Part shown: in pieces, positions 27,361 through 38,025 of the stretch
How positions within the stretch are numbered: position 1 is the first letter of the stretch
How the letters are laid out: every line of letters begins with the position of its first letter
Source: Chloroflexota bacterium
Lineage (GTDB): Bacteria; Chloroflexota; Dehalococcoidia; UBA2247; RBG-13-53-26
Direction of reading: 5' to 3'
DNA: 63,146 bases
NCBI GenBank assembly: GCA_003551705.1
Contig: PUNJ01000059.1
Location: forward strand, 1-63,146
Translations under genes and position numbers: made by a program
The notes under the pieces: model-generated
Databases searched by the model: none
Told to the model about the DNA's origin: nothing
What the model saw: the letters and a program-made list of their open reading frames with translations, nothing else

Positions 27361-29988
27361 ATGAAAATAGAAACTAGTTCCCGGGTTGCCATAGCCGGCG
27401 GCGGCCCGGCGGGCATCATCTTTGCCCTGTATCTGCAGCGTTACGCACTCCAGCAAGAACTCTATCCGCAGATCACCATCTATCAGCCGCGGGACTTCGC
27501 TGAAGGCGGCCCCAAGGGCTGCAAAGGTTGCGCCGGCATACTCTCCGGATCGCTGCTCGGACATCTCGAAGACCTGGGGCTGACGCCGCCTGAGGAGGTG
27601 GTCCAGAACCGCCTGACCACCTACACCATACACAGTCCGCATACCTCCATATCCATCACCAACACCGAGCATGAACATGATGTTGTCAGCATCTATCGTG
27701 GCGGCGGCCCGAGGCTCTCGCATGGCAATAATGTAGCCAGCTTTGACGGCTGGCTTCTGGCACAGGCTCAGGATCGCGGCATCACCGTGGTCAACCAGCC
27801 TGTAGAGGGTATCGACCTGGGCTTCCGCCCCGGAGTGGCGGTGGCGGGCAGAAGGCTGGAGTGTGATCTGGTGGTCCTGGCCACGGGCGTTGCTTCAAGG
27901 CCGGTGCCGGTCACGGGAATCGACTATGTGCCGCCGAGGACCAGAACAATGGCCGTGGGTGAGTTGTATGCAGGTGTTGACCAGGTGGAATCGCGACTGG
28001 GCAATGCGGCGCATGGTTTCCTGATACCCCGACTGGGCGTGGTATTTGGCGGTCTGGTTCCCAAAGGCCCTTTCATCACGGTTACGGTCCTGAGCCTGGG
28101 CAGGCCTCCGGTCACCATTGAAGACTTCCTGAGCTATGATATCGTGCGACAGGTGCTGCCCGACGAATATGAGCGGGCCTGCGGCTGCCGTCCGAGGGCG
28201 GTGGTTGGCTCGGCCCGCAACTATTATGCCGACAGGTTCGTGGCTATTGGTGATGCATCCGTTTCCAAGCTGTACCAGGACGGGCTCACTTCGGCCTTTC
28301 TGACTGCCAGGCAGGCTGCTTATACCGCAGTCCATCATGGGATAAGGCGGCGTGACTTCGCAGACCACTACCGGCCGGTATTCCGCCAGGTGGAGAGTGA
28401 CAATCGCTGGGGACAGTTGCTGTTCTCCACCAACCATAGGGCCAAGGCCTCGCGGACTTTTCTTCTGACGCAATATAGATTGACCAGCAACGAACAGACG
28501 AACACAAGAGGTCCTCAGCCCTTCACCAGGGCAGCCTGGGGCATGCTCACAGGAAGCTATCCCTACAAGGACCTGATGCGGGCCCTGATTCGACCGGCTT
28601 CAGTGGGCAGGTTCATCAAGGAGCTGCTTCTGGAGAGTGTTCGCATGAACATCAGTCGAGGTGACGGTAGCCATAGGAGGCTGTACGTTGGTGGCAGGAA
28701 AGTGCTCATACTGGGCAGCGGCTTTGGCGGCACCTATACCCTGCGCTCCCTGGTTCCAGCCCTGAATCGCAATGAAAACGTGGAGACCGTCTTGGTGAGC
28801 GACGAGAACTACTTTCTCTTCACACCGTTGTTGCATGAAGTAGCCCTGGGCAGGATAGCAACGCGGAACATAGCCTTCCCTATCAGGAGCCTGCACTGGA
28901 GGGACCGTTTCAGATTCCTGCATACCACGATACACAAGATAGACCTCGATGCCCGGCAGGTGATAACTCAGGCCGGTGTACTGGACTACGACTATCTTGT
29001 CATCGCTCCCGGCAGCACCACCCGTATGACTGCCCTGGGCGATAGGGGGGAGATCGTATTCACCCTGAAAACCCTGAATGATGCCAGGCTGATAAGGGAC
29101 CATATCATTCGCATCTTTGAACAGGCCAATGCAGAGATCTGTCCTGACCGTCAGAAACAGCTGCTTACTTTCGTGGTGACCGGGGCGGGCTATACCGGAA
29201 TTCAGGTGGTGACCGGGCTGCGTGACCTGGTCTGCAGCAGTCTGCCCAAGATATACCGTAATGTCGACCGCAACAGCATAAGGATTGTCCTGGTTGAGGC
29301 AGGTTCGAGGATCGTTGCTGAAATGCACTACAAGCTTGGTGCCTATGTAATGGACTATCTGACGGATACTGGTATCGAAGTCAGGTTGCAGTCGCGCATA
29401 ACGCGTATCTGGAAGACAGGCGTAGAGGTTGACAACAGCGAGTACATACCTGCCGGTACGGTTATCTGGGTGTCGGGCGTTGCGGTGAGTCCGCTTGTTG
29501 TCGGTCTTGATGTGGCCAAGGACAGCATGGGTCGTGTAATGGTGAATGAACATCTCGAGGTGCCTGATGCTCCAGGTGTGTACGTCGCCGGTGATTGCGC
29601 TCACATTCACAACCCTGAGTCGAGCCGGCCCATTACACCCACGGCACACACAGCTGTCCGCCAGGCGAGAATTGTTGCCGGAAATATTCTGGCTGATATT
29701 CGTGGCATGAACAAGAAGCCCTATCGATATACCAGACCTCCCGACCTGGTCTCTCTTGGCACCTATGAAGCCGTATTCCATTGGCGTTTTCTGCGCCTCT
29801 ATGGCATGTTGCCGCGCCTTATTCTCATGGTTATCTATCTTTTCCTTATCACGGGAACCCCCAACAGGATAAGGATTGTCATCGACTGGCTGCTGTCTCT
29901 ATCTTTTGGCCGGGACACAGCCTTCTTGGGACAAAAGCAAGCCGGCAAAGAGGAGGGTCACATGTTAGAAAGCCCGGACATCTACTAA
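27361..29988 (+). CDS. Two-module flavoprotein: geranylgeranyl-reductase-like FAD oxidoreductase fused to type II NADH dehydrogenase (NDH-2)
   Basis: N-module VAIAGGGPAGIIFALYLQRY...DGLTSAFLTARQAA; C-module VLILGSGFGGTYTLRSL...VTGAGYTGIQVVTGL...GVYVAGDCAHIHNPESSRPITPTAHTAVRQ; hydrophobic C-terminus. Continuous frame over 875 aa. Confidence 0.9.
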   Translation: MKIETSSRVAIAGGGPAGIIFALYLQRYALQQELYPQITIYQPRDFAEGGPKGCKGCAGILSGSLLGHLEDLGLTPPEEVVQNRLTTYTIHSPHTSISITNTEHEHDVVSIYRGGGPRLSHGNNVASFDGWLLAQAQDRGITVVNQPVEGIDLGFRPGVAVAGRRLECDLVVLATGVASRPVPVTGIDYVPPRTRTMAVGELYAGVDQVESRLGNAAHGFLIPRLGVVFGGLVPKGPFITVTVLSLGRPPVTIEDFLSYDIVRQVLPDEYERACGCRPRAVVGSARNYYADRFVAIGDASVSKLYQDGLTSAFLTARQAAYTAVHHGIRRRDFADHYRPVFRQVESDNRWGQLLFSTNHRAKASRTFLLTQYRLTSNEQTNTRGPQPFTRAAWGMLTGSYPYKDLMRALIRPASVGRFIKELLLESVRMNISRGDGSHRRLYVGGRKVLILGSGFGGTYTLRSLVPALNRNENVETVLVSDENYFLFTPLLHEVALGRIATRNIAFPIRSLHWRDRFRFLHTTIHKIDLDARQVITQAGVLDYDYLVIAPGSTTRMTALGDRGEIVFTLKTLNDARLIRDHIIRIFEQANAEICPDRQKQLLTFVVTGAGYTGIQVVTGLRDLVCSSLPKIYRNVDRNSIRIVLVEAGSRIVAEMHYKLGAYVMDYLTDTGIEVRLQSRITRIWKTGVEVDNSEYIPAGTVIWVSGVAVSPLVVGLDVAKDSMGRVMVNEHLEVPDAPGVYVAGDCAHIHNPESSRPITPTAHTAVRQARIVAGNILADIRGMNKKPYRYTRPPDLVSLGTYEAVFHWRFLRLYGMLPRLILMVIYLFLITGTPNRIRIVIDWLLSLSFGRDTAFLGQKQAGKEEGHMLESPDIY

Positions 29989-30122
29989 GGACTGGCCACC
30001 GGTGACCGGCTGGTGACGAAGCCCGTCTTTGCTCCCAAGTCCATGCAAACCCTCCATGCGTGCATAAGTTATATGCTCAAAACAGGCAAATGCGGGATAA
30101 TTATAGTGGTGGTGTTGGAAGG

Positions 30123-32093
30123 ATGACCCAGTTCAGAATTGTTTCGGATTTTATTGCGACCGGGGACCAGCCGCAGGCGGTGAGCAAGCTTGTTGAAGGG
30201 CTTTCTCGCCGCTTCGACAAGCAGACCATGCTTGGTGTTACGGGCAGCGGCAAGACCTTCACTATGGCCAACATCATCGAAAGGGTACAGCGGCCCACCC
30301 TGGTTATTTGTCATAACAAAACGCTGGCCGCCCAGTTATGCAGCGAGTTTAAGGAGTACTTTCCCGACAATGCCGTAGAGTACTTCGTCAGCTACTACGA
30401 TTATTACCAGCCGGAGGCGTATATTCCCCGGACTGACACCTATATAGAGAAGGACTCGGCCATAAACGAGGAGATAGACAAGCTGCGCCATGCTGCCACC
30501 AGGGCCCTTTTTGAGAGGCGGGACGTGGTCATTGTTGCCTCCGTTTCCTGTATTTATGGCCTGGGTTCACCCGAGGACTACTATGGTTTTGTAGTCAATC
30601 TGAAGAAAGGGGAGATGCGCAGCCGGACCAGCATCGTACGGCAACTGGTGGAGATGCAGTACCAGCGCAATGATGTGGACTTCACCCGGGGCCGTTTCCG
30701 GGTGCGCGGGGACACCCTTGAAATACAACCCGCCTACGAAGAACTGGCCATCCGGGTGCAGTTTTGGGGTGACGAGATCGAACGGATAGTGGAGGTGGAC
30801 CCGCTCACCGGCGAACTGTTGGGGGACCGGGGCAGCATAGATATCTACCCAGCCAAACATTTCGTTACCTCCCGGAGCAAGCTGCTTGAAGCCATGTACG
30901 ACATCCGCGCTGAACTTGAGGAGAGATTGAGAGAGCTGGAGACTGCGGGCAAGCTGCTGGAGGCGCAGAGGCTGGAGCAACGCACCAACTACGATCTGGA
31001 GATGCTGGCGGAGATAGGCTACTGCAACGGCATCGAGAACTACTCCCGTCACCTTTCCCGGCGGGCGCCGGGCACTCCCCCTTGGACACTCCTGGACTAC
31101 TTCCCCGAGGACTTCCTCATGTTTGTGGACGAGTCCCACATGACGCTGCCACAGGTGCGGGGCATGTACAATGGCGACCGGAGTCGCAAGGAGACCCTGG
31201 TGGAACACGGTTTTCGCCTGCCCTCCGCTTTGGATAACCGGCCTTTGACCTTTGCCGAGTTCGAGCAACACATAAATCAGGTGATATACGTCTCGGCCAC
31301 TCCCGGGCCTTATGAGGCTGAGCACAGCCGGCGGGTGGCTGAGCAACTCATCAGGCCGACAGGCCTGCTGGAGCCATCCATCGAAGTGAAGCCCACTAGG
31401 GGTCAGATAGACGATTTGTTGGAACAGATCAGGGTTCGCGTGGGACGCGGCGAGCGGTGTCTGGTAACCACCTTGACAAAGAGGCTGGCGGAGGACCTTG
31501 CTGAATACCTGAAGGAAGTGGGTGTCAGGACGCACTACCTGCATTCAGAGGTGGACACTCTGGAGCGTGTGGAGATACTGAGGGACCTGCGGCTTGGTAT
31601 TTACGATGTCGTGGTGGGAATCAACCTGCTCAGGGAGGGTCTTGACCTGCCCGAAGTCAGCCTGGTTGCCATACTGGACGCCGACAAGGAAGGGTACTTG
31701 CGGTCCACTGGCGCTCTTATTCAGACCATGGGACGGGCTGCCAGGCACATAGACGGTCATGTTATCATGTATGCCGACCACGTTACCGGTTCCATGCAGG
31801 CGGCCATTGACGAGGTCTACCGGCGCCGGTCGATTCAGGAGGAATACAACCTGGCCCATGGTATCACGCCCCAGGGTATAAGAAAGGCCATCAAGGACAT
31901 AGCCGAGAGGGTGAAGGCGATAGCGGAGCCGCGAGCGCCTTATGCCGGGGTTTCCCCTGCCTCCCGGGAAGAGGCGGCCCGTCTGATCAAGGAACTGGAA
32001 TCGCAGATGAAGGCGGCTGCCAGGAGCCTGGAGTTCGAAAAGGCTGCTCTATTGCGGGACCGCATAATAGAGTTGAGAAGAGCCCTGAATTAG
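30123..32093 (+). CDS. uvrB: Excinuclease ABC subunit B
   Basis: [18 protein letters not shown]...[17 protein letters not shown]...[25 protein letters not shown]...[20 protein letters not shown]. Confidence 0.97.
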   Translation: MTQFRIVSDFIATGDQPQAVSKLVEGLSRRFDKQTMLGVTGSGKTFTMANIIERVQRPTLVICHNKTLAAQLCSEFKEYFPDNAVEYFVSYYDYYQPEAYIPRTDTYIEKDSAINEEIDKLRHAATRALFERRDVVIVASVSCIYGLGSPEDYYGFVVNLKKGEMRSRTSIVRQLVEMQYQRNDVDFTRGRFRVRGDTLEIQPAYEELAIRVQFWGDEIERIVEVDPLTGELLGDRGSIDIYPAKHFVTSRSKLLEAMYDIRAELEERLRELETAGKLLEAQRLEQRTNYDLEMLAEIGYCNGIENYSRHLSRRAPGTPPWTLLDYFPEDFLMFVDESHMTLPQVRGMYNGDRSRKETLVEHGFRLPSALDNRPLTFAEFEQHINQVIYVSATPGPYEAEHSRRVAEQLIRPTGLLEPSIEVKPTRGQIDDLLEQIRVRVGRGERCLVTTLTKRLAEDLAEYLKEVGVRTHYLHSEVDTLERVEILRDLRLGIYDVVVGINLLREGLDLPEVSLVAILDADKEGYLRSTGALIQTMGRAARHIDGHVIMYADHVTGSMQAAIDEVYRRRSIQEEYNLAHGITPQGIRKAIKDIAERVKAIAEPRAPYAGVSPASREEAARLIKELESQMKAAARSLEFEKAALLRDRIIELRRALN

Positions 32094-32101
32094 AGACCCA
32101 T

Positions 32102-32860
32102 TCAATGCCGTCCATTCCCGCTTTGCTCTGGCGGGTCGTTCAGGGGCTGATAATTGGTGAGGATATTCTTCCCGTGTTTCCTGGCAGTCCCGGTCCACTT
32201 GCCTGTGAGCGCCATCGATCTGCTTGTGGGACTTGTTGTGACCTCATTAGATAGATGGACGTTTTCCAATGGCTGGGATGCCGGCTGGAAAGATGGTTTC
32301 TTCCTTATGCTGTGAAACCATAGCATCCAGGCAATGATTACGAATACCAGATTGAGGAAGTACAATAGATCATGTATTTGCGGTCCGAATGCCCACTCGA
32401 CATAAATTGTGGAAAAAATACGGAAGAAATTGAATGCAATTAGAAGTGGTACTCCTGCCACGATACCTATCAGTCTTTGCCTTGCAGTAAGTCCGGTCTC
32501 CGCCCAGACCAGGCCGATGTAGATCCATAACAAAAGCCCTCCGAGGCATGAAATAGATATGTCGAAAAGGAGGTAAGGGTCCTGTACGGAGAGAAGCGAG
32601 GCGGAACTGGAGGCCTCAATGCCCAAGGGACGGAGTGTTCCCACCATAACACCGGCGGTCATTGAACTCAGGGTCTCGTGCACCCATGGGGCGGAGCCGA
32701 TGATAAGGGCTTCGAACAAGAGAAAGAATACGAATATGAGCAGGTAACGGAAAACAAATCTGGCCAGGCTGCCTGACTTGCTGTTTCGAAGGCAATAGGC
32801 GATTAGGGCAAAACCAATTAGTACCAGCCCGACAATGGCCGAAGCAACCCAATAAACCAT
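32102..32860 (-). CDS. Exosortase/archaeosortase-family membrane protease-like protein
   Basis: Multi-TM; FDISISCLGGLLLWIYIGLVWA...GVPLLIAFNFFRIFSTIYVEWAFGPQIHDLLYF gives Cys ... N-x-x-R ... His in the exosortase order. Confidence 0.75.
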   Translation of the reverse strand: MVYWVASAIVGLVLIGFALIAYCLRNSKSGSLARFVFRYLLIFVFFLLFEALIIGSAPWVHETLSSMTAGVMVGTLRPLGIEASSSASLLSVQDPYLLFDISISCLGGLLLWIYIGLVWAETGLTARQRLIGIVAGVPLLIAFNFFRIFSTIYVEWAFGPQIHDLLYFLNLVFVIIAWMLWFHSIRKKPSFQPASQPLENVHLSNEVTTSPTSRSMALTGKWTGTARKHGKNILTNYQPLNDPPEQSGNGRH

Positions 32861-33298
32861 AGTCCCACAACCCTACCTGAGGCCAAGACTCAACCTGGGG
32901 AGAGGTACGAACACATGGACCGTTATCAGAGTACCAAATTGGGTCCGGTCCATGCGATTGGCCCATATTGTGCGAACAGGTTCCTGGACTAGGCAGCACG
33001 AGCGTCCCCGCCCCACATCCCCTTATGTAACAGTTTTCGTATCAGGGCTTAAAGACAAGATAAACAAACGGTTACTACATTGAGGTTATATGACAGGTCA
33101 TGACCGGTCAAGGTTTCGCCCGGTGAAAGAGGTAACATATTGGCAACTAACTCAAGAATGGCTTAACATCTAGTACAGAAACAGAGAAGAGATTGCGCAG
33201 GTTGTCGAGGCTGCTATTTGGGTTTTGACTGCCCAGCCGGAGCGATGTTCGGATTATGATAGAATCTTTAGATAAAGGTCATTACTGCAGGGTCGACC

Positions 33299-34378
33299 GT
33301 GAGTAGCAAAGAGCATCTGGAAGTGGTCATGCAGGGAAAGAGAGCCATTGATGAATGGCGGACAAAATGGCCAGGTGCGGTCTTCGATCTTGAGCATGCT
33401 AATCTGATGGGTGCGGACTTGCGCTGTGCCAATCTGGACGGGGCTAATCTCAGGCGTGCAAACCTTGCTTCGGCGAAGATGCAGCAGGCAAGCCTCATAG
33501 GGGCCGTTTTAAGAGAAGCAGTACTCGATGGTGCCAACCTTGACTACGCTGATTTGACACTGGCAGACGTGATGAGTGCCAGCCTGAAAGAGGCGACTCT
33601 CTATTTTGCAACTCTAGCCGGCACGAACTTGAACAGGGCCAACCTTGAGGCTGCCGACCTGACCCTCGCTTATTTGAATTCGAGCAGGCTGGCAGGTACC
33701 AGATTCACTGGCACGCATTTCCGGGGCACCACTCTGGCGAATTGCGATATGAGCGGGTGCGTTGGCGTGAGGAATTCTATGCACCATTCCCCCAGCTCCA
33801 TAGGCCTGGACACTTTGGTCCTGACCTATCGTTCTGCAGGCAACAGACTCACACAGAACGTAGGCGTTTTCTTCTTCACTGCCGGGGTGTCCAGAGTCCT
33901 CTTGAAATCCTTGCCGGAAATCCTGTCAAAAGTGCGTTATTATAACTGTTTCGTGGCCCACGGAGAGCCTGATCGGGAATTCGCAAGGAGACTGGTAGCG
34001 AGTCTTATTGACCGGGGAGTATCCTGCTGGCGCTATTCTCTTGACGGGGTCTCAGCTAAGCGAGGACGTGGCGAGACGATCCTGAGGCGTATAGGTGCTG
34101 AGAAGATGATTGTCCTCTGCTCGGCGAAGTCACTGGTTCGAGAACGAGTACTCATGGAGCTTGCCTGGCGTGTCGATGAAGAGCCCCAACTGCTTTTGCC
34201 GGTATCTCTCGATGATGCCTGGAAGGAACCCTGGTTTCCGGTGAAGCGAGGTGAACATAACCTCAAACCCTTCTTGATAGAGAATGTGCGGGTCAGTTTT
34301 CACGACGAAGCGCGGTATGATCAATGCCTGTCTTCGCTCTTGGAATTGCTCAGGCGGGAAACGAACTGCTTGGGTTAA
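33299..34378 (+). CDS. Pentapeptide-repeat protein with C-terminal TIR-like domain
   Basis: A(N/D)LxxA repeats (ANLMGADLRCANLDGANLRRANLASAKM...); C-term YYNCFVAHGEPDREFARRLVASLIDRGVSCWRYSLDGVSAKRGRGETILRRIGAEKMIVLCSAKSLVRERVLMELAW. GTG start. Confidence 0.85.
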   Translation: MSSKEHLEVVMQGKRAIDEWRTKWPGAVFDLEHANLMGADLRCANLDGANLRRANLASAKMQQASLIGAVLREAVLDGANLDYADLTLADVMSASLKEATLYFATLAGTNLNRANLEAADLTLAYLNSSRLAGTRFTGTHFRGTTLANCDMSGCVGVRNSMHHSPSSIGLDTLVLTYRSAGNRLTQNVGVFFFTAGVSRVLLKSLPEILSKVRYYNCFVAHGEPDREFARRLVASLIDRGVSCWRYSLDGVSAKRGRGETILRRIGAEKMIVLCSAKSLVRERVLMELAWRVDEEPQLLLPVSLDDAWKEPWFPVKRGEHNLKPFLIENVRVSFHDEARYDQCLSSLLELLRRETNCLG

Positions 34379-34710
34379 GCTTTTCGCGTGGTACTAGCCC
34401 AATTGCTGGCTCCCCAGTCGGAGGATAAAGACTTCTTGTTTTGAAGGCGCTGCGAGAGGGCAGGCCGGGCGGGTTGTCGGGGGCGCCCAGTTCTTACCAC
34501 GGAGCGCATGAACCTCACATATGCCAGGAACCCGAACAGGCCAATGAGGGACGCTATGCAGACTTCGAAAGCCAGCAAGGCTTTGTTGGTCTCGTGGATG
34601 ATTACAGGGCCGTTCCAGAGACTGGCAAGGATGATGATGGATATTACAGAGAACCAGATGGCAATAGCGCAGAGCAGGAACCTCTCGACTTTTTCCATGA
34701 TCCCTCCCAC
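34375..34710 (-). CDS. Small membrane protein (two predicted TM segments)
   Basis: FLLCAIAIWFSVISIIILASLW and LAFEVCIASLIGLFGFLAYVRFM. Confidence 0.6.
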   Translation of the reverse strand: MGGIMEKVERFLLCAIAIWFSVISIIILASLWNGPVIIHETNKALLAFEVCIASLIGLFGFLAYVRFMRSVVRTGRPRQPARPALSQRLQNKKSLSSDWGASNWASTTRKA

Positions 34711-34827
34711 TTCCAGGATAGGGAACCGGCCTTAAGGACCGGTAAAAGTGGAGGCGCACAGGTAAAAAGCAGGTAACAAGATGACCTTTTCTTACTCAGC
34801 TACGCAATTTGTGTGAAGCAGGCCCTG

Positions 34828-35274
34828 CTACTCTCCCTTGATCTCAATTCTGCTCGGCATGGCCTCTTGGGACTTTGGCAACATGATCGTCAACAAGCCA
34901 TTCTCGAAGTTGGCATCGGCTTTGGTAGCGTCCACAGCCGAGGGAAGCGAAATCGCTCTGCTGAAAGGGCCATAACAGACCTCGCAGCGGTGGTAGTCCT
35001 CTTCGCTGACCTCTTCTGGCGCTTTGCGTTCACCGCTGATTCTGAGCACATCCCCTGTAATCGAGATATCTATTTCCTCCCGACTTATACCGGGCAACTC
35101 GAAGCGTACAATGAATTTGTCCTCCTTCTCGTACATCTCCAAAGCTGGTGACCAACCCATCTCGGTGGCAGGAAAACGCCGCCAGCGGAGGGGCCAGTTC
35201 GACAGCGCTTCCTCCATAAGCTGTTCCGTTTCTTCGAAGAACCTTGACGGCCTTCTACGTCTTTCCAATGACAT
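34828..35274 (-). CDS. Hsp20/alpha-crystallin family small heat shock protein
   Basis: PALEMYEKEDKFIVRFELPGISREEIDISITGDVLRISGERKAPEE...FSRAISLPSAVDATKADANFENGLLTIMLPKS. Confidence 0.95.
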   Translation of the reverse strand: MSLERRRRPSRFFEETEQLMEEALSNWPLRWRRFPATEMGWSPALEMYEKEDKFIVRFELPGISREEIDISITGDVLRISGERKAPEEVSEEDYHRCEVCYGPFSRAISLPSAVDATKADANFENGLLTIMLPKSQEAMPSRIEIKGE

Positions 35275-35991
35275 AATAACCTCCCTTTGTGGTTCTTTGG
35301 GCAGAAGTATCCGCGCTTATAGCTTTCACTTTCCATATTAACAATTGGCGCATCAGAAAACGGTTAATGTTGGGTGAATAGATGGTATCCAGATTGCTAG
35401 ACCTGCACTGGGATAATGGAAGTCCCGGCTGCCCACAGTGAATTAAGAGGTGCCGGGCGTATATTGAGGGGAGGGAGAGGCTCCTCCACCCCGCCAAACA
35501 TACCTTCTCCCTCCCCATCTAGCCCGCCCCCGTGGGGGGTTACGATTGCGGGCTTAGCACCTGGTAATTGCCGCACGTAGCAAACAGCGTTACTGGTACG
35601 AGTTTGGATGTGCCTATTGGGCCGGCTCTGGTCAATTGCAGCTCGTACCCTTTTGTGATACGCCACTATAATTTTCAGGTTAACATAAACGTGGTTTAAT
35701 TGAGGTTAAGGCCTGTGTAATTGTGGTTGCTACTTGGTGCCCATATGGATAGCGCGAGATAACAAAAGAGTTGGGTTGGCGGCGCTAGCGGGCTGCGGGG
35801 GTTGTTCTTCCCATGGCCGCTGATAGAGCACATTTCGACATGCCTGCGTCCGCATTCCGCGCCTGTTCTGTGGGTGGCGGAGAGAGGAAGCAGCCTGGGT
35901 GAGCCTGGCAGGGTCACCATCTCTGTTAGCCCGGAGCCACCAACGCGTAATCCTGTTACCTGCCTGACCGTATACGACCACGAACTGTGTA

Positions 35992-37212
35992 TCAGGGTCG
36001 CTTGAACAACCGTTTCAACCGGCGCGCTGGGGTAAGGGCCAAGTAGACCAGTGTCTTGATTTGGGCATTATGGCGTATCTGGCCAGCTTGTGACCATTGT
36101 AGGCTGGGGTCCAACTTGGTCTTCTCCACTTGTACGTGTCCTTCAACACCCAACTGAGATGCCAGGGAGGTGAGCACATGAGACCAGATATGCTCCTGGA
36201 TGAGCGCCGCCCCGCCAAAGCGGAAGAAGATCTCGTAGAGTGGGTCATTGGCGCGCGCCAGGCTATGGACCTGGCATACTATCCAACCATTCTGCCTGTA
36301 AGCGCTGAGGGTTACCCAACCTGCTTGGGGATGTCCTTCCGTAGTCATGAGAGCGAAAGAATCATCACTGGCATAACTGACCAGGTTGCCCGTGGCTATG
36401 GTAAGACCCCGATTGGACGCGTTGATCAACATAGATTCTCCTGGTTGAACACCAGACGGGGTGAGATAACACCGGGTGTGAGGTGGATGCAGCTTGGGGA
36501 AGGTCCTCTTAAATGTGTCCATCACTTGTCTTGGTCCAATCTCGAGCCCCTCTAACCGCAACTCGTAGACCTCTTCCCAGAGCCGGCCGAAGCCGTCCAA
36601 GGGGCCCACAGGTCGAAGCCCGGCCAAATTGGCGTTAATTGCTGAGGGAGGACTGTCCTCGAAAACCAGTTTCATATCAGGCCGTGCCCAGTTAGCAGAG
36701 GTTGATGACTGGCGGCTGGGAGGCTTGTCTTCTGAGTCTGGCCTGGACCTCTTATGAGTAAAGATTCCTTCTATAGGCGGACTATCAGCCTCGCTCTGGT
36801 AGGACTTGAGGATCCGATCAAGCCCAATAAGTGCGAATACTTCTTTGTGATGTGCGTTCAAGGACGCTACCAGCAACTCCTGTTTAGTCTGGCTGGCACG
36901 GGTATGAAGCTTGATAAGCGTACTCACGCCTGAACCATCGATAATTCCTGCGCGGGCAAAGTCAAGGATCACAAACCTGTATCCTGCCCGGCGGGACTTT
37001 TCCCAGGCGTCGTTTAGGGGTTTATCTGCGGCAGACGTTATACTACCGGTCAGGTTGATCACGGCGGCATCATCCCGCAACTCGATCATTTCAATATGCA
37101 AGTCGTTACTGGCTGATTCTGTCCTCTCGGTCTTGGTATGGTTACCATTACCCTGTTCTGGTCTGCCAGAGTCGTTGGACTTCTGCTTATGACGCTTCTT
37201 GATTGCTTTCAT
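35992..37212 (-). CDS. STAS-domain protein fused to a C-terminal domain seen in SRPBCC/DUF1990-like proteins
   Basis: DDAAVINLTGSITSAADKPLNDAW...FVILDFARAGIIDGSGVSTLIKL (STAS); C-term GFGRLWEEVYELRLEG...ESMLINASNRGLTIATGNLVSYASDDSFALMTTEGHPQAGWVTLSAY. Confidence 0.75.
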   Translation of the reverse strand: MKAIKKRHKQKSNDSGRPEQGNGNHTKTERTESASNDLHIEMIELRDDAAVINLTGSITSAADKPLNDAWEKSRRAGYRFVILDFARAGIIDGSGVSTLIKLHTRASQTKQELLVASLNAHHKEVFALIGLDRILKSYQSEADSPPIEGIFTHKRSRPDSEDKPPSRQSSTSANWARPDMKLVFEDSPPSAINANLAGLRPVGPLDGFGRLWEEVYELRLEGLEIGPRQVMDTFKRTFPKLHPPHTRCYLTPSGVQPGESMLINASNRGLTIATGNLVSYASDDSFALMTTEGHPQAGWVTLSAYRQNGWIVCQVHSLARANDPLYEIFFRFGGAALIQEHIWSHVLTSLASQLGVEGHVQVEKTKLDPSLQWSQAGQIRHNAQIKTLVYLALTPARRLKRLFKRP

Positions 37213-37631
37213 AATCCCTCCTCGCTATGCACGGTTACCCCTTCACGTTCAAAGGGGGCCGTGTAGGTACTTGTCGATTACCTACTCTTATCTACGGCAG
37301 GCTTAATGTCAACAGCCTGGGACACAGATCTGCGCTGAACAATGAGAGCAGTAACAATTTCCTCTTTCAGCATCCGGAAGAAGGCTTAAGGTCAGGGTAA
37401 GATAACAGGAGTCTGCAATCAGCACGATCTGCCTCGGCAGCCGGGATGTAACAGAAAAGCAACTGATGCTTGCCGATTTTTTATGCTTTTTTGATAGACG
37501 CGATGCTAGCATTAGTAGGTAGGCAGGGCTGGCACCGGTGTGCGCCCCGATTCCACCGATAGCCAGCATACGGAGTCTTTCGGCCGGATTCGGACTGAAC
37601 CGGTTCAATCAGGTAAAGGAGGTACAAAGTG

Positions 37632-38009
37632 ATGGAGGATGTAGAAAGCTTACTTAAGACCACGCTCCAAGAAGTCGAGAAGCTTCTGACCAGCAAGGCG
37701 GTGGTCGGTGATCCCATGAAGGTTGATGGTTATACCTTGGTTCCGATGGTTAGCCTCTTCTTCGGCATAGGCATCGGCGGTGGGGGTGGCGGTGGCAAGG
37801 AGAAGGAACGAGGCGGCGAGGGCAAGGGCGTTGGCAGTGGTGCCGGCGGCGGCGTTAGGCCCGTTGGTGTCGTCATCGTGGGCCCGGAAGGCGCCAAGCT
37901 TGAGCCCATAAAGAGTGGAGCCGCTTCAGTTGCCGACCGCGTTACTGAAGTTGTCGGTCGCGTTCTGGAGAAGCGGGCGGAGAAAAAGGAAGAGGGTAAG
38001 CCGGAGTAA
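37632..38009 (+). CDS. GerW/YtfJ-family protein
   Basis: TTLQEVEKLLTSKAVVGDPMKVDGYTLVPMVSLFFGIGIGGGGGGG...GGGVRPVGVVIVGPEGAKLEPI. Confidence 0.85.
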   Translation: MEDVESLLKTTLQEVEKLLTSKAVVGDPMKVDGYTLVPMVSLFFGIGIGGGGGGGKEKERGGEGKGVGSGAGGGVRPVGVVIVGPEGAKLEPIKSGAASVADRVTEVVGRVLEKRAEKKEEGKPE

Positions 38010-38025
38010 GACATACCTGCATTGC

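Noticed and set aside
28600-31544. Long minus-strand ORFs 28600-29781 and 30567-31544
   Set aside because: Antisense shadows of the NDH-2 fusion and uvrB; high-GC codon bias explains the open frames.
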